NCBI RefSeq assembly: GCF_003236175.1
Contig: NZ_QKTW01000010.1
Location: 93,958 to 157,957 of the forward strand
Direction of reading: 5' to 3'
Length of the DNA stretch: 64,000 nucleotides
Source of the DNA: Taibaiella soli
GTDB taxonomy: Bacteria; Bacteroidota; Bacteroidia; Chitinophagales; Chitinophagaceae
The position numbers were made by a program, and so were the translations under genes. This document shows positions 19,011 through 27,251 of this stretch, one piece after another; position 1 is the first letter of the stretch; each line of letters starts with the position of its first letter. The notes beneath the pieces were generated by a model. It was not told the DNA's origin. It searched no databases and saw only the letters and a list, made by a program, of their open reading frames with translations.

Positions 19011-19861
19011 GGACGACCATTTTTAGATTGATAAGGGAACACCACTATATTCGGTTGGGCATCAGCGGCTTCATTGGAGATATACATATTGCCTCTGGGA
19101 TCAAATGCAAGTCCTTCCGCCTGGCGACAAAGTTTTGGATCCAGAAAATAAACACCTTTTACTTTGAGTGTTTGTTTATCTAGTACAACCAGCAATTTTT
19201 CTATCGAAGCCAAAACATATAATTCTCCGGTGATCGGATGAATAGCCGCAGCAGAGGGATGAAAGGACTTAAGTTTTATTTTGCCCACGCTCGCCACATC
19301 GCTCCATCTCACCTGAAAAACCGGTGCTGCTACAAATTGTTTACTAGCCAGGTCAAACGCATAGCCATAGGCCGTTTCTTCTTGATGATCTTTCTTCGCA
19401 TTTTTTACGATGAGTACAATGCGGTTGTTGGCCTTATCCAGATACATCGCTTCAAACTCAGTTGTCTTGCCTTCGTACTTGTATTTATTTACGTCTTTAA
19501 TCCCCACTCCGTCATAAGTCATCTCGTATAAATGGCCATCGCTGCGCAATACATACCAACGGTCATCTGTCACAATACATTCCTCGTAATCGCCTTTATC
19601 GCCGAATGGCAATTCCTCACGAATCCGGAATGCTGCCGTATCAATCACATAAACTTTCCCCTTTTCGTCATTGATGGCAATAAAAGCATGGATTTTTCGC
19701 TCATAATCCAGACCTGAAATTTCGTCAAGCCCCTTCTCAAGAATCACTTCCCTGGCCTGTTGCCAGGAATAGCCAGCAGGAACGGTTGGCTTCGCGCCAG
19801 TGTTAGCAGAACAATATGGCAGTAAAAAAAGTAGGAATAGCAGTAGGTAATTTTTGTTCAT
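19007..19861 (-). CDS. SdiA-regulated-type beta-propeller protein, exported
   Basis: The 284-residue product has an N-terminal signal sequence (LLLFLLFLLPYCSANT; C17 could be lipidated). The mature part looks like a single six-bladed propeller of the SdiA-regulated/phytase-like group: LDEISGLDYERKIHAFIAINDEKGKVYVID, DYEECIVTDDRWYVLRSDG, FEAMYLDK and QAEGLAFDPRGNMYISNEA, which recall calcium-binding positions in phytase-like propellers. It overlaps the metallophosphoesterase gene by 4 bp and lies 17 bp after the GAF-protein gene. The neighbours make a phosphoester-related role plausible, but enzymatic activity is not shown by the sequence. Confidence 0.8.
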   Translation of the reverse strand: MNKNYLLLFLLFLLPYCSANTGAKPTVPAGYSWQQAREVILEKGLDEISGLDYERKIHAFIAINDEKGKVYVIDTAAFRIREELPFGDKGDYEECIVTDDRWYVLRSDGHLYEMTYDGVGIKDVNKYKYEGKTTEFEAMYLDKANNRIVLIVKNAKKDHQEETAYGYAFDLASKQFVAAPVFQVRWSDVASVGKIKLKSFHPSAAAIHPITGELYVLASIEKLLVVLDKQTLKVKGVYFLDPKLCRQAEGLAFDPRGNMYISNEAADAQPNIVVFPYQSKNGRP

Positions 19862-19878
19862 GGTTCAGTCGTTCATTG

Positions 19879-22233
19879 TCAAAAATTCAAATTAATAGTA
19901 GCACGCATTGCCTTCATTCCTGTAATGCCCTGCATTTTTTCCAGTTCAAGGAAACTAATATCGGGCAATAGCCGTCCTTCTTTAATCAGCTCCTGCAGCT
20001 GGGCACGATACGCAACTGCTTCCCGGTTATGTGCATACACAATGGCGATGGTTCCCGGCTGTGTAAGTCGCTCCTCACTGTTTAAGATACGCGCTTTATC
20101 GATTCTTTTTTTGATCACTTCATAGCGGATACTATAAGCGCCCTCCACATCAAACCGTTTTTCATCGATTCTGAAATTGATATTTACGGGATGCATGTGT
20201 GCAAGTATAAGCTGTGTGGTTGACAATTGATGGGGCAATTCTCCCTTTATACGATGCGCTGCGATGGCCATGTCCACCATCATACGCACCTGCCAGTTCT
20301 GTATTTTAAAAATGGCGTCGGTATCATAGGTCTGCCAGGGCGCAATGCTTTTTCCTGAATAAAGATTATACTCCCATCCATCGGTTTTGAATTTTTCAAG
20401 ATAATGCGGAATGCTTTCCTGCAAGCGGTCTTCTGCTTCGTCTAATACAATTTTCAACGTCGCGTTAATGCGTTGCAGACTTTCTTCGTAGCTATTTCTC
20501 GCACGATAAAATATCCCCGTTTCTGTTGCAATTCTTCCTGCATAGTCGAGCGCTTCCTCTTCGCTAATGTAACTTCCCTCCTTCAACCGGCCGATAAATT
20601 GCAGACTATCGGTCTCTAGAAACTGTGTCAGATCCGCTTCTTGCTCTATAGTCAGCGAATCCGTAATCTGTGATTGCCAATACCGGATTTGCAGCAGCAG
20701 TTCTATTATTTCATCCTTGATCTCGTTTCCGTTTACATTTTTCAGTAAATGCGATAAATAATGAAGTTGATTCAAAAAGTCTGTACGCACAGCCGTTGAG
20801 CGCTCCTGCGACGAGTTTCGGATATCTACCGCTGCATAAAAAGGATAAAGATTTTCAAAGCTGATCGTTGGCGTAGCTATATCGGAAAAATCATGGCGGT
20901 TCCGTTGTAATGCGTGCCAGGCAATATCGTTAAACTTCCAGGCAACCGATGGTTGTATCGCAGTATATCGCTCTTTGATAAACGACTCCATCAGTTCCTT
21001 AAAATGATTTTGCTGATAAACGATAAACTCGCGGAACAATGGCAACACCTTTTCCATCTTGCGAACGAGATTGCCTTTGATGACAACCATGTTCTGGCTA
21101 CCCACTTCGATCAACCCCATTAGTTTTTTCTGATGCCAGACAGGAAACACAGCGAGTGTCTGTAAGCCCATCCTGTTCAGCATCTCGGATTCATCTGATG
21201 TTTCACCGTCTGCGCAAATATTACGATACACAGAATGCTGAAATTTTTCTCCTGCAGATGCTATAAACTCGTTAAATAATTTTTCTCGCGCTGCCGCAGT
21301 ATATCCATTTTGCAACCCGCGGAAAACAAGACTCGTTTTCTGAAAAATACGATCGTCATAAGCATAGCCTCGGTTCAGCGACACAACTGGCACCATACCA
21401 ACTTCCAAACCTTCCTGTCCGAGATAAGAAAGTGTCGCATGCTTCATCCGTTCAAAAGCGTACACTTCATCTTGTGTATGCATATTGGCTACAATTTCAC
21501 GTAGCGAATGCAACGCTTCTTCTTCGGTTACATCTTTCAAGGTGAAAATAAAAAAGCCCTCCATTCTGAATTGTTCCAGCGGAATCGGATGTTCCAGACA
21601 ACGGTGAACAGTAAGAATATCTGTTGCATAATCGATCCATTCCTGCTGCAATGGCGGCAGCTCCCCATCTACTTTTATATCAACAAACTGCTTGTTGATG
21701 CTCATCCGGTAATAGGCTCTGATTCCCCCGGTTGCTCTGGTTTGAAAGATGGTCAGTGCTTCCCGCGGTTCTAACTCAGTAAGGCCGTAACATTTCCTCA
21801 GAATCTCCCGGTAGGTCATCCGGTAATTTTCTTCCAGGGTAGTTTCGATATCAAATGGTTCTAATCGAAAGGTATCGTCCGGATTAAAGAGTATTTGTTT
21901 GAAGCCGTCAGAATAACTGAAAAAACGGATGGGAGAAAGAATACCTATAGCGTCTTCAATTTCTGTATCACGCGGAAAAAGCGGAAAGAGATTGAGCTCT
22001 AGCAGATCCAGCACGTCTTTGATCTCTGAAAGTTGCTTCAGATCCGATATTGGATGTTTCAATCCCGGATGATCTTTAATTGCATCTCTGATCGATTCGA
22101 AAAACAAACGGTGCTCTTTGATCAGGCATTTGTCGAGATATGCCTCCAAAGCCCGTAAATAAGGCTCAAAGGAAAGATTGAATCTTATGATCGGTCCTTT
22201 CTGAAAAGTGGAATCAATGGTGAGGATTTCCAT
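19879..22233 (-). CDS. Large GAF-domain protein, first gene of the ppk1 operon
   Basis: The 784-residue protein is cytoplasmic with no membrane segment. A GAF-like fold is suggested near 300-400 (LNRMGLQTLAVFPVWHQKKLMGLIEVGS), and the rest is helical. Its N-terminus (LSFEPYLRALEAYLDKCL) and C-terminus (RATINLNF) match no domain I can name. Such GAF proteins are often seen close to ppk1 in Bacteroidota (general knowledge, not checked here). The gene begins the tight unit that runs through the propeller, phosphoesterase and HD-PycTM genes to ppk1. A TATCTTTA element about 11 bp upstream of the ATG may be its -7 box. It may sense a small molecule and tune the operon products (inference). Confidence 0.75.
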   Translation of the reverse strand: MEILTIDSTFQKGPIIRFNLSFEPYLRALEAYLDKCLIKEHRLFFESIRDAIKDHPGLKHPISDLKQLSEIKDVLDLLELNLFPLFPRDTEIEDAIGILSPIRFFSYSDGFKQILFNPDDTFRLEPFDIETTLEENYRMTYREILRKCYGLTELEPREALTIFQTRATGGIRAYYRMSINKQFVDIKVDGELPPLQQEWIDYATDILTVHRCLEHPIPLEQFRMEGFFIFTLKDVTEEEALHSLREIVANMHTQDEVYAFERMKHATLSYLGQEGLEVGMVPVVSLNRGYAYDDRIFQKTSLVFRGLQNGYTAAAREKLFNEFIASAGEKFQHSVYRNICADGETSDESEMLNRMGLQTLAVFPVWHQKKLMGLIEVGSQNMVVIKGNLVRKMEKVLPLFREFIVYQQNHFKELMESFIKERYTAIQPSVAWKFNDIAWHALQRNRHDFSDIATPTISFENLYPFYAAVDIRNSSQERSTAVRTDFLNQLHYLSHLLKNVNGNEIKDEIIELLLQIRYWQSQITDSLTIEQEADLTQFLETDSLQFIGRLKEGSYISEEEALDYAGRIATETGIFYRARNSYEESLQRINATLKIVLDEAEDRLQESIPHYLEKFKTDGWEYNLYSGKSIAPWQTYDTDAIFKIQNWQVRMMVDMAIAAHRIKGELPHQLSTTQLILAHMHPVNINFRIDEKRFDVEGAYSIRYEVIKKRIDKARILNSEERLTQPGTIAIVYAHNREAVAYRAQLQELIKEGRLLPDISFLELEKMQGITGMKAMRATINLNF

Positions 22234-22255
22234 GACAATAAAGATACAAAACTCA

Positions 22256-22322
22256 CCCCATCCCTAAAGGGTGTCTCACAGCGAGAAATACCCCATCCTA
22301 AAGGGAGTCTCATCGTGGGAAA
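22256..22322. repeat. Two tandem ~34-bp repeats (CCCCATCC-TAAAGGG-GTCTCA)
   Basis: Two near-identical units, CCCCATCCcTAAAGGGtGTCTCA...GAAATA and CCCCATCCTAAAGGGaGTCTCA...GAAATA, lie head to tail between the GAF gene and the rpsA terminator. Each contains a small CCCT/AGGG dyad. They are non-coding. Confidence 0.55.
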
Positions 22323-22340
22323 TATACTTGCGTCGGGAGT

Positions 22341-22369
22341 CCTCCTCCTTTGGAGGAGCTAGAGGAGGC
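22341..22369. repeat. CCTCC/GGAGG hairpin repeat, copy 1 (next to rpsA 3' end)
   Basis: The sequence CCTCCTCCTTTGGAGGAGCTAGAGGAGG is one of three close copies in the window (27222-27251 and 32541-32570). All three lie in the same orientation just beyond the 3' end of a minus-strand gene. Confidence 0.65.
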
Positions 22370-22374
22370 AAAAA

Positions 22375-22403
22375 AAAACGCCTCCACAATGTGGAGGCGT
22401 TTT
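22375..22403 (-). terminator. Rho-independent terminator of rpsA
   Basis: The perfect hairpin AACGCCTCCACA / TGTGGAGGCGTT is followed by a long T run on the minus strand (eight or more A on the plus strand at 22371-22378). It lies 27 bp after the rpsA stop. Confidence 0.9.
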
Positions 22404-22429
22404 CAGTATTCTAAAAGTGGAGAACGTGA

Positions 22430-24253
22430 TTATTTATTTTCACCTTCTTCTTCCGCTTTCTTCATTTTATCTTTCAGTGCAGCCAGTGCGCCGAGATCAC
22501 CAAGTGTTGGTTTTTCTACTTTGCTCTGAACATTTTTCACTGCTTTTTTAGTATTCTCAGCGTCAGCTTTAGCTTCTTTCTTAGCAGCTTCTTTCTCTTC
22601 TATTTTACCTTGTTCCCAAACTTTGCTGTGAGATACCATGATACGCTTGTCGTTGCGATCGAATTCGATAATAGCGAAAGGCAGTGTTTCGTCAGCCTCT
22701 ACATTGCTACCGTCTTCTTTACGCAGGTGACGTGCAGGTGCATAAGCTTCGAGGCCATATTGCAGCTGAACTGTAGCGCCTTTGTCATCTTTCTTAGTCA
22801 CAGTGCCTTCGTGGATAGAACCGATTGGGAATACAGTTTCGAAAGTATTCCAAGGGTCGTCTTCCAGTTGTTTGTGGCCCAGTGCCAGTTTACGGTTTTC
22901 TTTATCGATGCTCAGGATTACCACTTCGATTTCATCACCAACTTTAGTGAATTCGCTTGGGTGGTTGTAGCGCTTGATCCAGCTCAGGTCGCTGATGTGG
23001 ATCATACCGCCGATACCTGTTTCCAGTTCAACGAACACGCCATAAGGAGTGATGTTTTTCACGATACCTTTGTGACGGCTGTCAACAGGGAATTTATTTT
23101 CGATAGTTTCCCATGGATCTTCAGTCATTTGCTTGATAGACAGGCTCATTTTGCGCTCGTCTTTATCCAGCGTTACAACAACTGCTTCGTATTCATCGCC
23201 CATTTTGAAGAATTCCTTCGCATTGATTGGCTGAGAAGACCAAGTGATTTCTGAAACGTGTACCAGACCTTCTACGCCAGGCAGGATTTCGAGGAATGCA
23301 CCGTAATCTTCGATGTTTACTACTTTACCTTTTACTTTAGCACCTTCTACGATTTCTGCAGGCAGATTATCCCAAGGATGCGGAGTCAGTTGTTTCAGAC
23401 CGAGGCTGATGCGTTTTTTCTCATCATCGAAGTCGAGAACAACCACATTCAGTTTCTGGCCATTTTCCAACACTTCGCTAGGATGCGTTACGCGGCCCCA
23501 GCTAATGTCAGTGATATAAAGCAGACCGTCAACACCACCGAGGTCGATGAATGCACCGAAGTCAGTAACATTCTTAACAGTACCTTCCAGTACCTGACCT
23601 TTTTCCAGCTGGCCGATGATCACGCTACGTTGTTGTTCGATGTCGCTTTCGATCAGCGCTTTGTGAGACACAACAGCGTTGCGGATAGCTTCATTGATTT
23701 TAACAACTTTGAAGTCCATTGTTTTACCAACATACTGATCGTAGTCAGTAACTGGTTTAACGTCGATTTGAGAACCTGGCAGGAAGGTTTCGAGGCCGTA
23801 AACGTCCACGATGAGACCACCTTTAGTTTTGCTGGTGATAGTACCAGTAACAACTTCGCCGGTTTTGTAGAAATCAACGATTTTTTGCCAAGCACGTGCT
23901 GCGCGCGCCAATTTGCGGCTCAGGTGCAGGTGGCCATTGCGGTCTTCTTTTTCCACAACCATTACTTCCACTTCTTCGCCGATTTTTACATCTGGCATGT
24001 CGCGGAATTCGTTGAGGGAAACAAGTCCGTCAGATTTGAAACCGATGTTGATGATGGCGTCAGTTTTAGTGAGGCCTACAACTGTGCCTTGCAACAGTTC
24101 GGATTCTTCGATAGATTTGAATGTGCTATCGTACACTTTGTCGAGTTGCTCACGCTTTTCTTGTGGATAAGAAGCAACATTGCGTTTGTCAACACTCCAA
24201 TCGAAATCGTCGTGAGCGTTGTTTTGTTGAGAAATGATTTGGTTTTCTTCCAA
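22430..24253 (-). CDS. rpsA: 30S ribosomal protein S1
   Basis: The 607-residue protein contains six S1 RNA-binding repeats, starting near residues 53, 137, 225, 305, 395 and 480. Each has the typical G-V-N/D-G-A-F-V pattern (for example VTDFGAFIDLGGVDGLLYI). A Lys/Ala/Glu-rich tail of about 60 residues closes it. S1 helps mRNA bind the 30S subunit. The start is TTG (24251-24253) preceded by a strong AGGAGG, unusual for this phylum. The gene has its own terminator and a TACCTTCG promoter element upstream. The minus-strand coding sequence leaves a long antisense frame that is not a gene. Confidence 0.97.
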   Translation of the reverse strand: MEENQIISQQNNAHDDFDWSVDKRNVASYPQEKREQLDKVYDSTFKSIEESELLQGTVVGLTKTDAIINIGFKSDGLVSLNEFRDMPDVKIGEEVEVMVVEKEDRNGHLHLSRKLARAARAWQKIVDFYKTGEVVTGTITSKTKGGLIVDVYGLETFLPGSQIDVKPVTDYDQYVGKTMDFKVVKINEAIRNAVVSHKALIESDIEQQRSVIIGQLEKGQVLEGTVKNVTDFGAFIDLGGVDGLLYITDISWGRVTHPSEVLENGQKLNVVVLDFDDEKKRISLGLKQLTPHPWDNLPAEIVEGAKVKGKVVNIEDYGAFLEILPGVEGLVHVSEITWSSQPINAKEFFKMGDEYEAVVVTLDKDERKMSLSIKQMTEDPWETIENKFPVDSRHKGIVKNITPYGVFVELETGIGGMIHISDLSWIKRYNHPSEFTKVGDEIEVVILSIDKENRKLALGHKQLEDDPWNTFETVFPIGSIHEGTVTKKDDKGATVQLQYGLEAYAPARHLRKEDGSNVEADETLPFAIIEFDRNDKRIMVSHSKVWEQGKIEEKEAAKKEAKADAENTKKAVKNVQSKVEKPTLGDLGALAALKDKMKKAEEEGENK

Positions 24254-24262
24254 GTTTTAAGT

Positions 24263-24268
24263 CCTCCT
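24263..24268 (-). promoter_or_regulatory. Strong Shine-Dalgarno (AGGAGG) deciding the TTG start of rpsA
   Basis: On the minus strand AGGAGGACTTAAAACTTG places AGGAGG 9 bases before the TTG codon. Bacteroidota genes normally lack such sites because their ribosomes hide the anti-Shine-Dalgarno sequence (published family knowledge). The site therefore both supports the start choice and hints at special control. Confidence 0.75.
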
Positions 24269-24289
24269 TTTAATGGAAATTTTGAGCCG

Positions 24290-24297
24290 CGAAGGTA
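24290..24297 (-). promoter_or_regulatory. rpsA promoter -7 element (TACCTTCG)
   Basis: TACCTTCG on the minus strand is a one-base variant of TAnnTTTG and gives a leader of about 30 bases that contains the Shine-Dalgarno site. No clear -33 TTTG is visible. Confidence 0.55.
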
Positions 24298-24423
24298 CGC
24301 ATATATCAGGAACGCAAAAAAAAATATTTCTAATCTTTTGATCTTAGCCCTCCAATTGTAACCCTACGGTCAATTTTAGCCAGTAAAGGTACACCAATCA
24401 ACCCTCAATAGTTATATTTAATT

Positions 24424-25206
24424 ATGATATCTCCCGTAGACCATATAAAATTATCAATACCAAACCCTTGCAGCGAAAACTGGAACGAAATGACACCCGA
24501 CGAAAAAGGTCGTTTTTGCCAGAAATGTGCGAAGACGGTGATCGATTTTTCGCAATTATCAGACGAAGAATTAGTTACAATAATTTCACGGCAAAAAGGG
24601 GAACTCTGCGGCCGTTTTCTCGAAAATCAGCTTTCCCGGCCAATTGTTTTACTTCAGAAGCCCTCCTTATATAAAAGGTATAGCTCCGGAAAAATGGCTG
24701 CGGCATTTTTGCTATTGCAAATGTTTGTTTCGGATGCGAGAGCCCAAAAGAAAACAGCGCACACCACTCAAAGCACTCCAAAACCAGTTACGGGAATTAT
24801 TACGATAAAAGGTGTACTGCTGGATTTTGAAACCCAAAAGCCGATTGTTGGCAGAAAGGTTTATTTAAATAATGACTCAACAAAAAAATTAAATACAACC
24901 ACAACCGACCATAAAGGAAATTTCTCGTTAAAGGTTTCCGTTGCGCAACTAAATGGCGCTTTCCTTTCGTTTGATCAAAATAACCTGGAACATTTTATTC
25001 CGGACGAAAAATTGACTACATCGGGCAGCAATATAATTAGCCTCCGTCTTTATCAATATCTGGTTGTGAAAATGCCAGTGACAACCATTCGATATGTGCG
25101 ACCATCTGATGAAAGGATGATGATTCAAGGGGCGGTAATCTCCGAACCAGGTCCGTCAAACTTTCGCAAACTGAATCAACTAAACCTCAAAAAAGAAAAA
25201 CATTAA
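24424..25206 (+). CDS. Membrane-anchored protein with N-terminal Cys4 motif and carboxypeptidase-regulatory-like domain
   Basis: The 260-residue protein begins with a cytoplasmic motif with four cysteines: C16 (NPCSENWNEM), C32 and C35 (GRFCQKCAKTV) and C62 (GELCGRF), probably a zinc site. One membrane segment follows (about 90-106, AAAFLLLQMFVSDARAQ), then an exported domain of the carboxypeptidase-regulatory/CNA-B type with TIKGVLLDFETQKPIVG and TTTDHKGNFSLKV. Proteins with this N-terminal Cys motif are frequent in Chitinophagaceae. It is followed after 5 bp by a TonB-like gene, so the two probably work together at the envelope (inference). Confidence 0.75.
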   Translation: MISPVDHIKLSIPNPCSENWNEMTPDEKGRFCQKCAKTVIDFSQLSDEELVTIISRQKGELCGRFLENQLSRPIVLLQKPSLYKRYSSGKMAAAFLLLQMFVSDARAQKKTAHTTQSTPKPVTGIITIKGVLLDFETQKPIVGRKVYLNNDSTKKLNTTTTDHKGNFSLKVSVAQLNGAFLSFDQNNLEHFIPDEKLTTSGSNIISLRLYQYLVVKMPVTTIRYVRPSDERMMIQGAVISEPGPSNFRKLNQLNLKKEKH

Positions 25207-25211
25207 TAGCG

Positions 25212-25589
25212 ATGAAAATAATTTCAACATTATTAATTTCTTTTTGCTGCATTCCGGCCTTTGCTCAAAAGCATAACGCATCAACCAAAATTACACGCGC
25301 AGCAAGTTTTCGGGGAGATACTGCTATGTTTCAAAATTATATTCAGGATCACACCCGCTATCCGGAATATGCAAGAGAGCACGGTATCGAAGGAACTGTT
25401 ATTACGAGAGCGGTCGTCAATGAAACCGGACAAATAGAACAGATCGCGGTACTCCGTGGCATTGGCGGCGGATGCGACAGCGAAGCAGCGCGTGTTGTAA
25501 AAGGAATGCCGCCCTGGCAACCTGCGTTATATCAAGGCAAACCGGTAAAAGCTGTCGTGGCCATCCCGGTTAGCTTCAGGCTCGAATAG
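25212..25589 (+). CDS. TonB C-terminal-domain protein, secreted
   Basis: The 125-residue protein has a signal peptide (IISTLLISFCCIPAFAQ) and a single TonB C-terminal domain: YPEYAREHGIEGTVITRAVVNETGQIEQ, then GGGCDSEAARVVKGMPPWQPA and VAIPVSFRLE at the end. It lacks the cytoplasmic anchor and Pro-rich spacer of a true energy transducer, so it is a stand-alone periplasmic module. It lies 5 bp after the Cys4/regulatory-domain protein gene. Its partner and function are unknown. Confidence 0.85.
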   Translation: MKIISTLLISFCCIPAFAQKHNASTKITRAASFRGDTAMFQNYIQDHTRYPEYAREHGIEGTVITRAVVNETGQIEQIAVLRGIGGGCDSEAARVVKGMPPWQPALYQGKPVKAVVAIPVSFRLE

Positions 25590-25620
25590 TTTTTTTATCT
25601 TAGTCACACAAGTTAACCGC

Positions 25621-26625
25621 ATGCAACTGGACGATCAGGAAAGGAAAACCGTAATTAAGGCACTGGAAGAATGGCAACGGACGGGCAAGTTATCTGTTGA
25701 ACAAAAAACAGACCTGGAACAAACTTTAGAAATAAAGAACAATGACCGTCAGCAGATCGCACGATACTTTTTTATCATCGCCGTTTCCTCCATGCTGCTT
25801 GCATTCAGCTCCATTTTCATTGACGACAAGCTACTGGAAACCATCAAAAAATATTTCTCGCTCAGCAACCTCACCATTGCATTTGCTGTTTCTGCATTGA
25901 CCATCGTCTGGTTTTATTATGTGCGTAAAAAACGCCACCTGCTGCACGAATTCACTTACGAAGTCTTTATGATCGTTGGTGCACTCGGTTCACTTACAGC
26001 CCTCGTTTATTTCTGTAAAGATTATACCGGCGTCGCGCACTACACTTTTGTTTTGCTATTGGCAACAACATTATTGTTTATACTTAGTACCGCTTTTCGT
26101 TCCATTGCGCTGTGGACGGCTGCCCTGCTTTCCTTCTGCGGCTGGTTTGGTGCGTTCACCACCTGGCAGGGACAAGACAATGCATTCTTAGGGATGAATT
26201 ACCCGGTGCGGTTTGTAGTCTTTGGATTATTGCTATTGGGGATTTCCTGGCTGCAAAAAAGCATTGCGCGATTACAATTTACACAACGCATCACTTATCT
26301 CTTCGGACTCATCACATTTTTCACCGCCATGTGGGGTATGTCGATCTTTGGCAACTTCACACATTTCGATGCATGGGAACAAGTTCGTCAGACGCATGTA
26401 CTCATCTACGCCATCGCATTCGCCATCGTTGGATTCGTAGCATTTTTCTTCGGCATCAAATACAAAGACGAAAACACTCGCGACTTCGGAATCTTCTTTC
26501 TGCTGCTCAATCTCTACACCCGCTATTTCGAATACTTCTGGAACACGATGCACAAGGGCATTTTCTTTTTGATTTTGGCGGGATCGTTTTGGTTGCTGGG
26601 AAAAAGACTGTTACGGAAGGGGTAG
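25621..26625 (+). CDS. DUF2157-like multi-pass membrane protein
   Basis: The 334-residue protein has a soluble helical N-terminus of about 45 residues (DDQERKTVIKALEEWQRTG), as in DUF2157 proteins, followed by about ten membrane segments ending in FFLILAGSFWLLGKRLLRKG. The family has no established function. It lies 31 bp after the TonB-like gene on the same strand and may be the third gene of that unit, though an own promoter cannot be ruled out. Confidence 0.8.
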   Translation: MQLDDQERKTVIKALEEWQRTGKLSVEQKTDLEQTLEIKNNDRQQIARYFFIIAVSSMLLAFSSIFIDDKLLETIKKYFSLSNLTIAFAVSALTIVWFYYVRKKRHLLHEFTYEVFMIVGALGSLTALVYFCKDYTGVAHYTFVLLLATTLLFILSTAFRSIALWTAALLSFCGWFGAFTTWQGQDNAFLGMNYPVRFVVFGLLLLGISWLQKSIARLQFTQRITYLFGLITFFTAMWGMSIFGNFTHFDAWEQVRQTHVLIYAIAFAIVGFVAFFFGIKYKDENTRDFGIFFLLLNLYTRYFEYFWNTMHKGIFFLILAGSFWLLGKRLLRKG

Positions 26626-26626
26626 C

Positions 26627-26836
26627 TTTCTCTCGCAGCGCTCACGGAGGCACAAAGATGTTTTGGTGTACCCATTATTACGCGAGACTACTCCTCCGTC
26701 GAGGTGACAAACCCGAGTAAACTGAACGTCGTGCCTTTGTGTCTCCGTGAGAAAAATTTTGCGCCTTAACGTGAAGCAAATCGCGCTGGGAGTTCTCGTC
26801 CTTTCTCGCAGCGCTCACGGAGGCGCAAAGATGTTT
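26627..26836. repeat. Pair of direct repeats (CTCGCAGCGCTCACGGAGGC-CAAAGATGTTTT) with an inverted relative
   Basis: Copies at 26627-26664 and 26802-26836 are almost identical over 35 bp and flank an inverted relative (GTGCCTTTGTGTCTCCGTGAGAAA, 26731-26754). A further inverted relative is at 27160-27180, and weak ones lie near 41320-41430. This is non-coding text-like repeat DNA. Confidence 0.65.
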
Positions 26837-26954
26837 TGTGCACACTTTATTAGGTGAGACCTCTCCTACGCGCCAATGACACATTTAAAATTGAGTTCAA
26901 TTTCAAGGCTCTTAGTTTGGCAGCACAGTAGCAATGAAGCTCCATCGAGCGACC

Positions 26955-26990
26955 GTCTAAGCCACGGAGTGATCTGGCTTAGACTGCCCT
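26955..26990 (+). terminator. Terminator-like hairpin (GTCTAAGCCA...TGGCTTAGAC + T run)
   Basis: A perfect 10-bp stem (26955-26964 with 26975-26984) is followed by TGCCC and six T. It is 330 bp beyond the DUF2157 gene. A second dyad, CCTACTTTTTTT/AAAAAAAGTAGG, lies at 26997-27025. The two together may be one mobile or structural unit rather than a simple terminator. Confidence 0.5.
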
Positions 26991-27221
26991 TTTTTGCCTA
27001 CTTTTTTTGGCATAAAAAAAGTAGGAGCATGATGGTTCGAAGCCAGATTTGAAGGACTATTGCTAAATCAAGGTGGTATTGTCTTTTGATTGTGGGCACC
27101 GAATAATTAGTCGAAGTGACAAACACGGGTATTAAATAATTCCGTAAAAACATAGCGCCGTGCCTTTGTACCGCCGTGAGCTGCTTCGACTCCGCTCTGC
27201 ATGACAAATCACACAGAGAGT

Positions 27222-27251
27222 TCTCCTCCTTCAGAGGAGTTAGAGGAGGCC
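27222..27251. repeat. CCTCC/GGAGG hairpin repeat, copy 2 (abuts asnB stop codon)
   Basis: The sequence TCTCCTCCTTCAGAGGAGTTAGAGGAGGCC ends on the first base of the asnB stop codon complement. It is the same family as 22341-22369 and 32541-32570. Confidence 0.65.

Larger units (their letters stand above)
26626..27250. other. Gene-free repeat-rich spacer
   Basis: This 625-bp gap between the convergent DUF2157 and asnB genes holds at least four repeat types: the CTCACGGAGGC repeats, two hairpins near 26955-27025, a CTTCGACTCCGCTC copy at 27184, and the CCTCC/GGAGG hairpin at 27222. Short ORFs in it have no coding look. Confidence 0.7.

Noticed and set aside
23258-24361. 367-codon plus-strand frame antisense to rpsA
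   Set aside because: It is the shadow of the rpsA coding sequence; the product is Phe/Asp/Val-rich without domains, while the other strand is a clear S1 protein.
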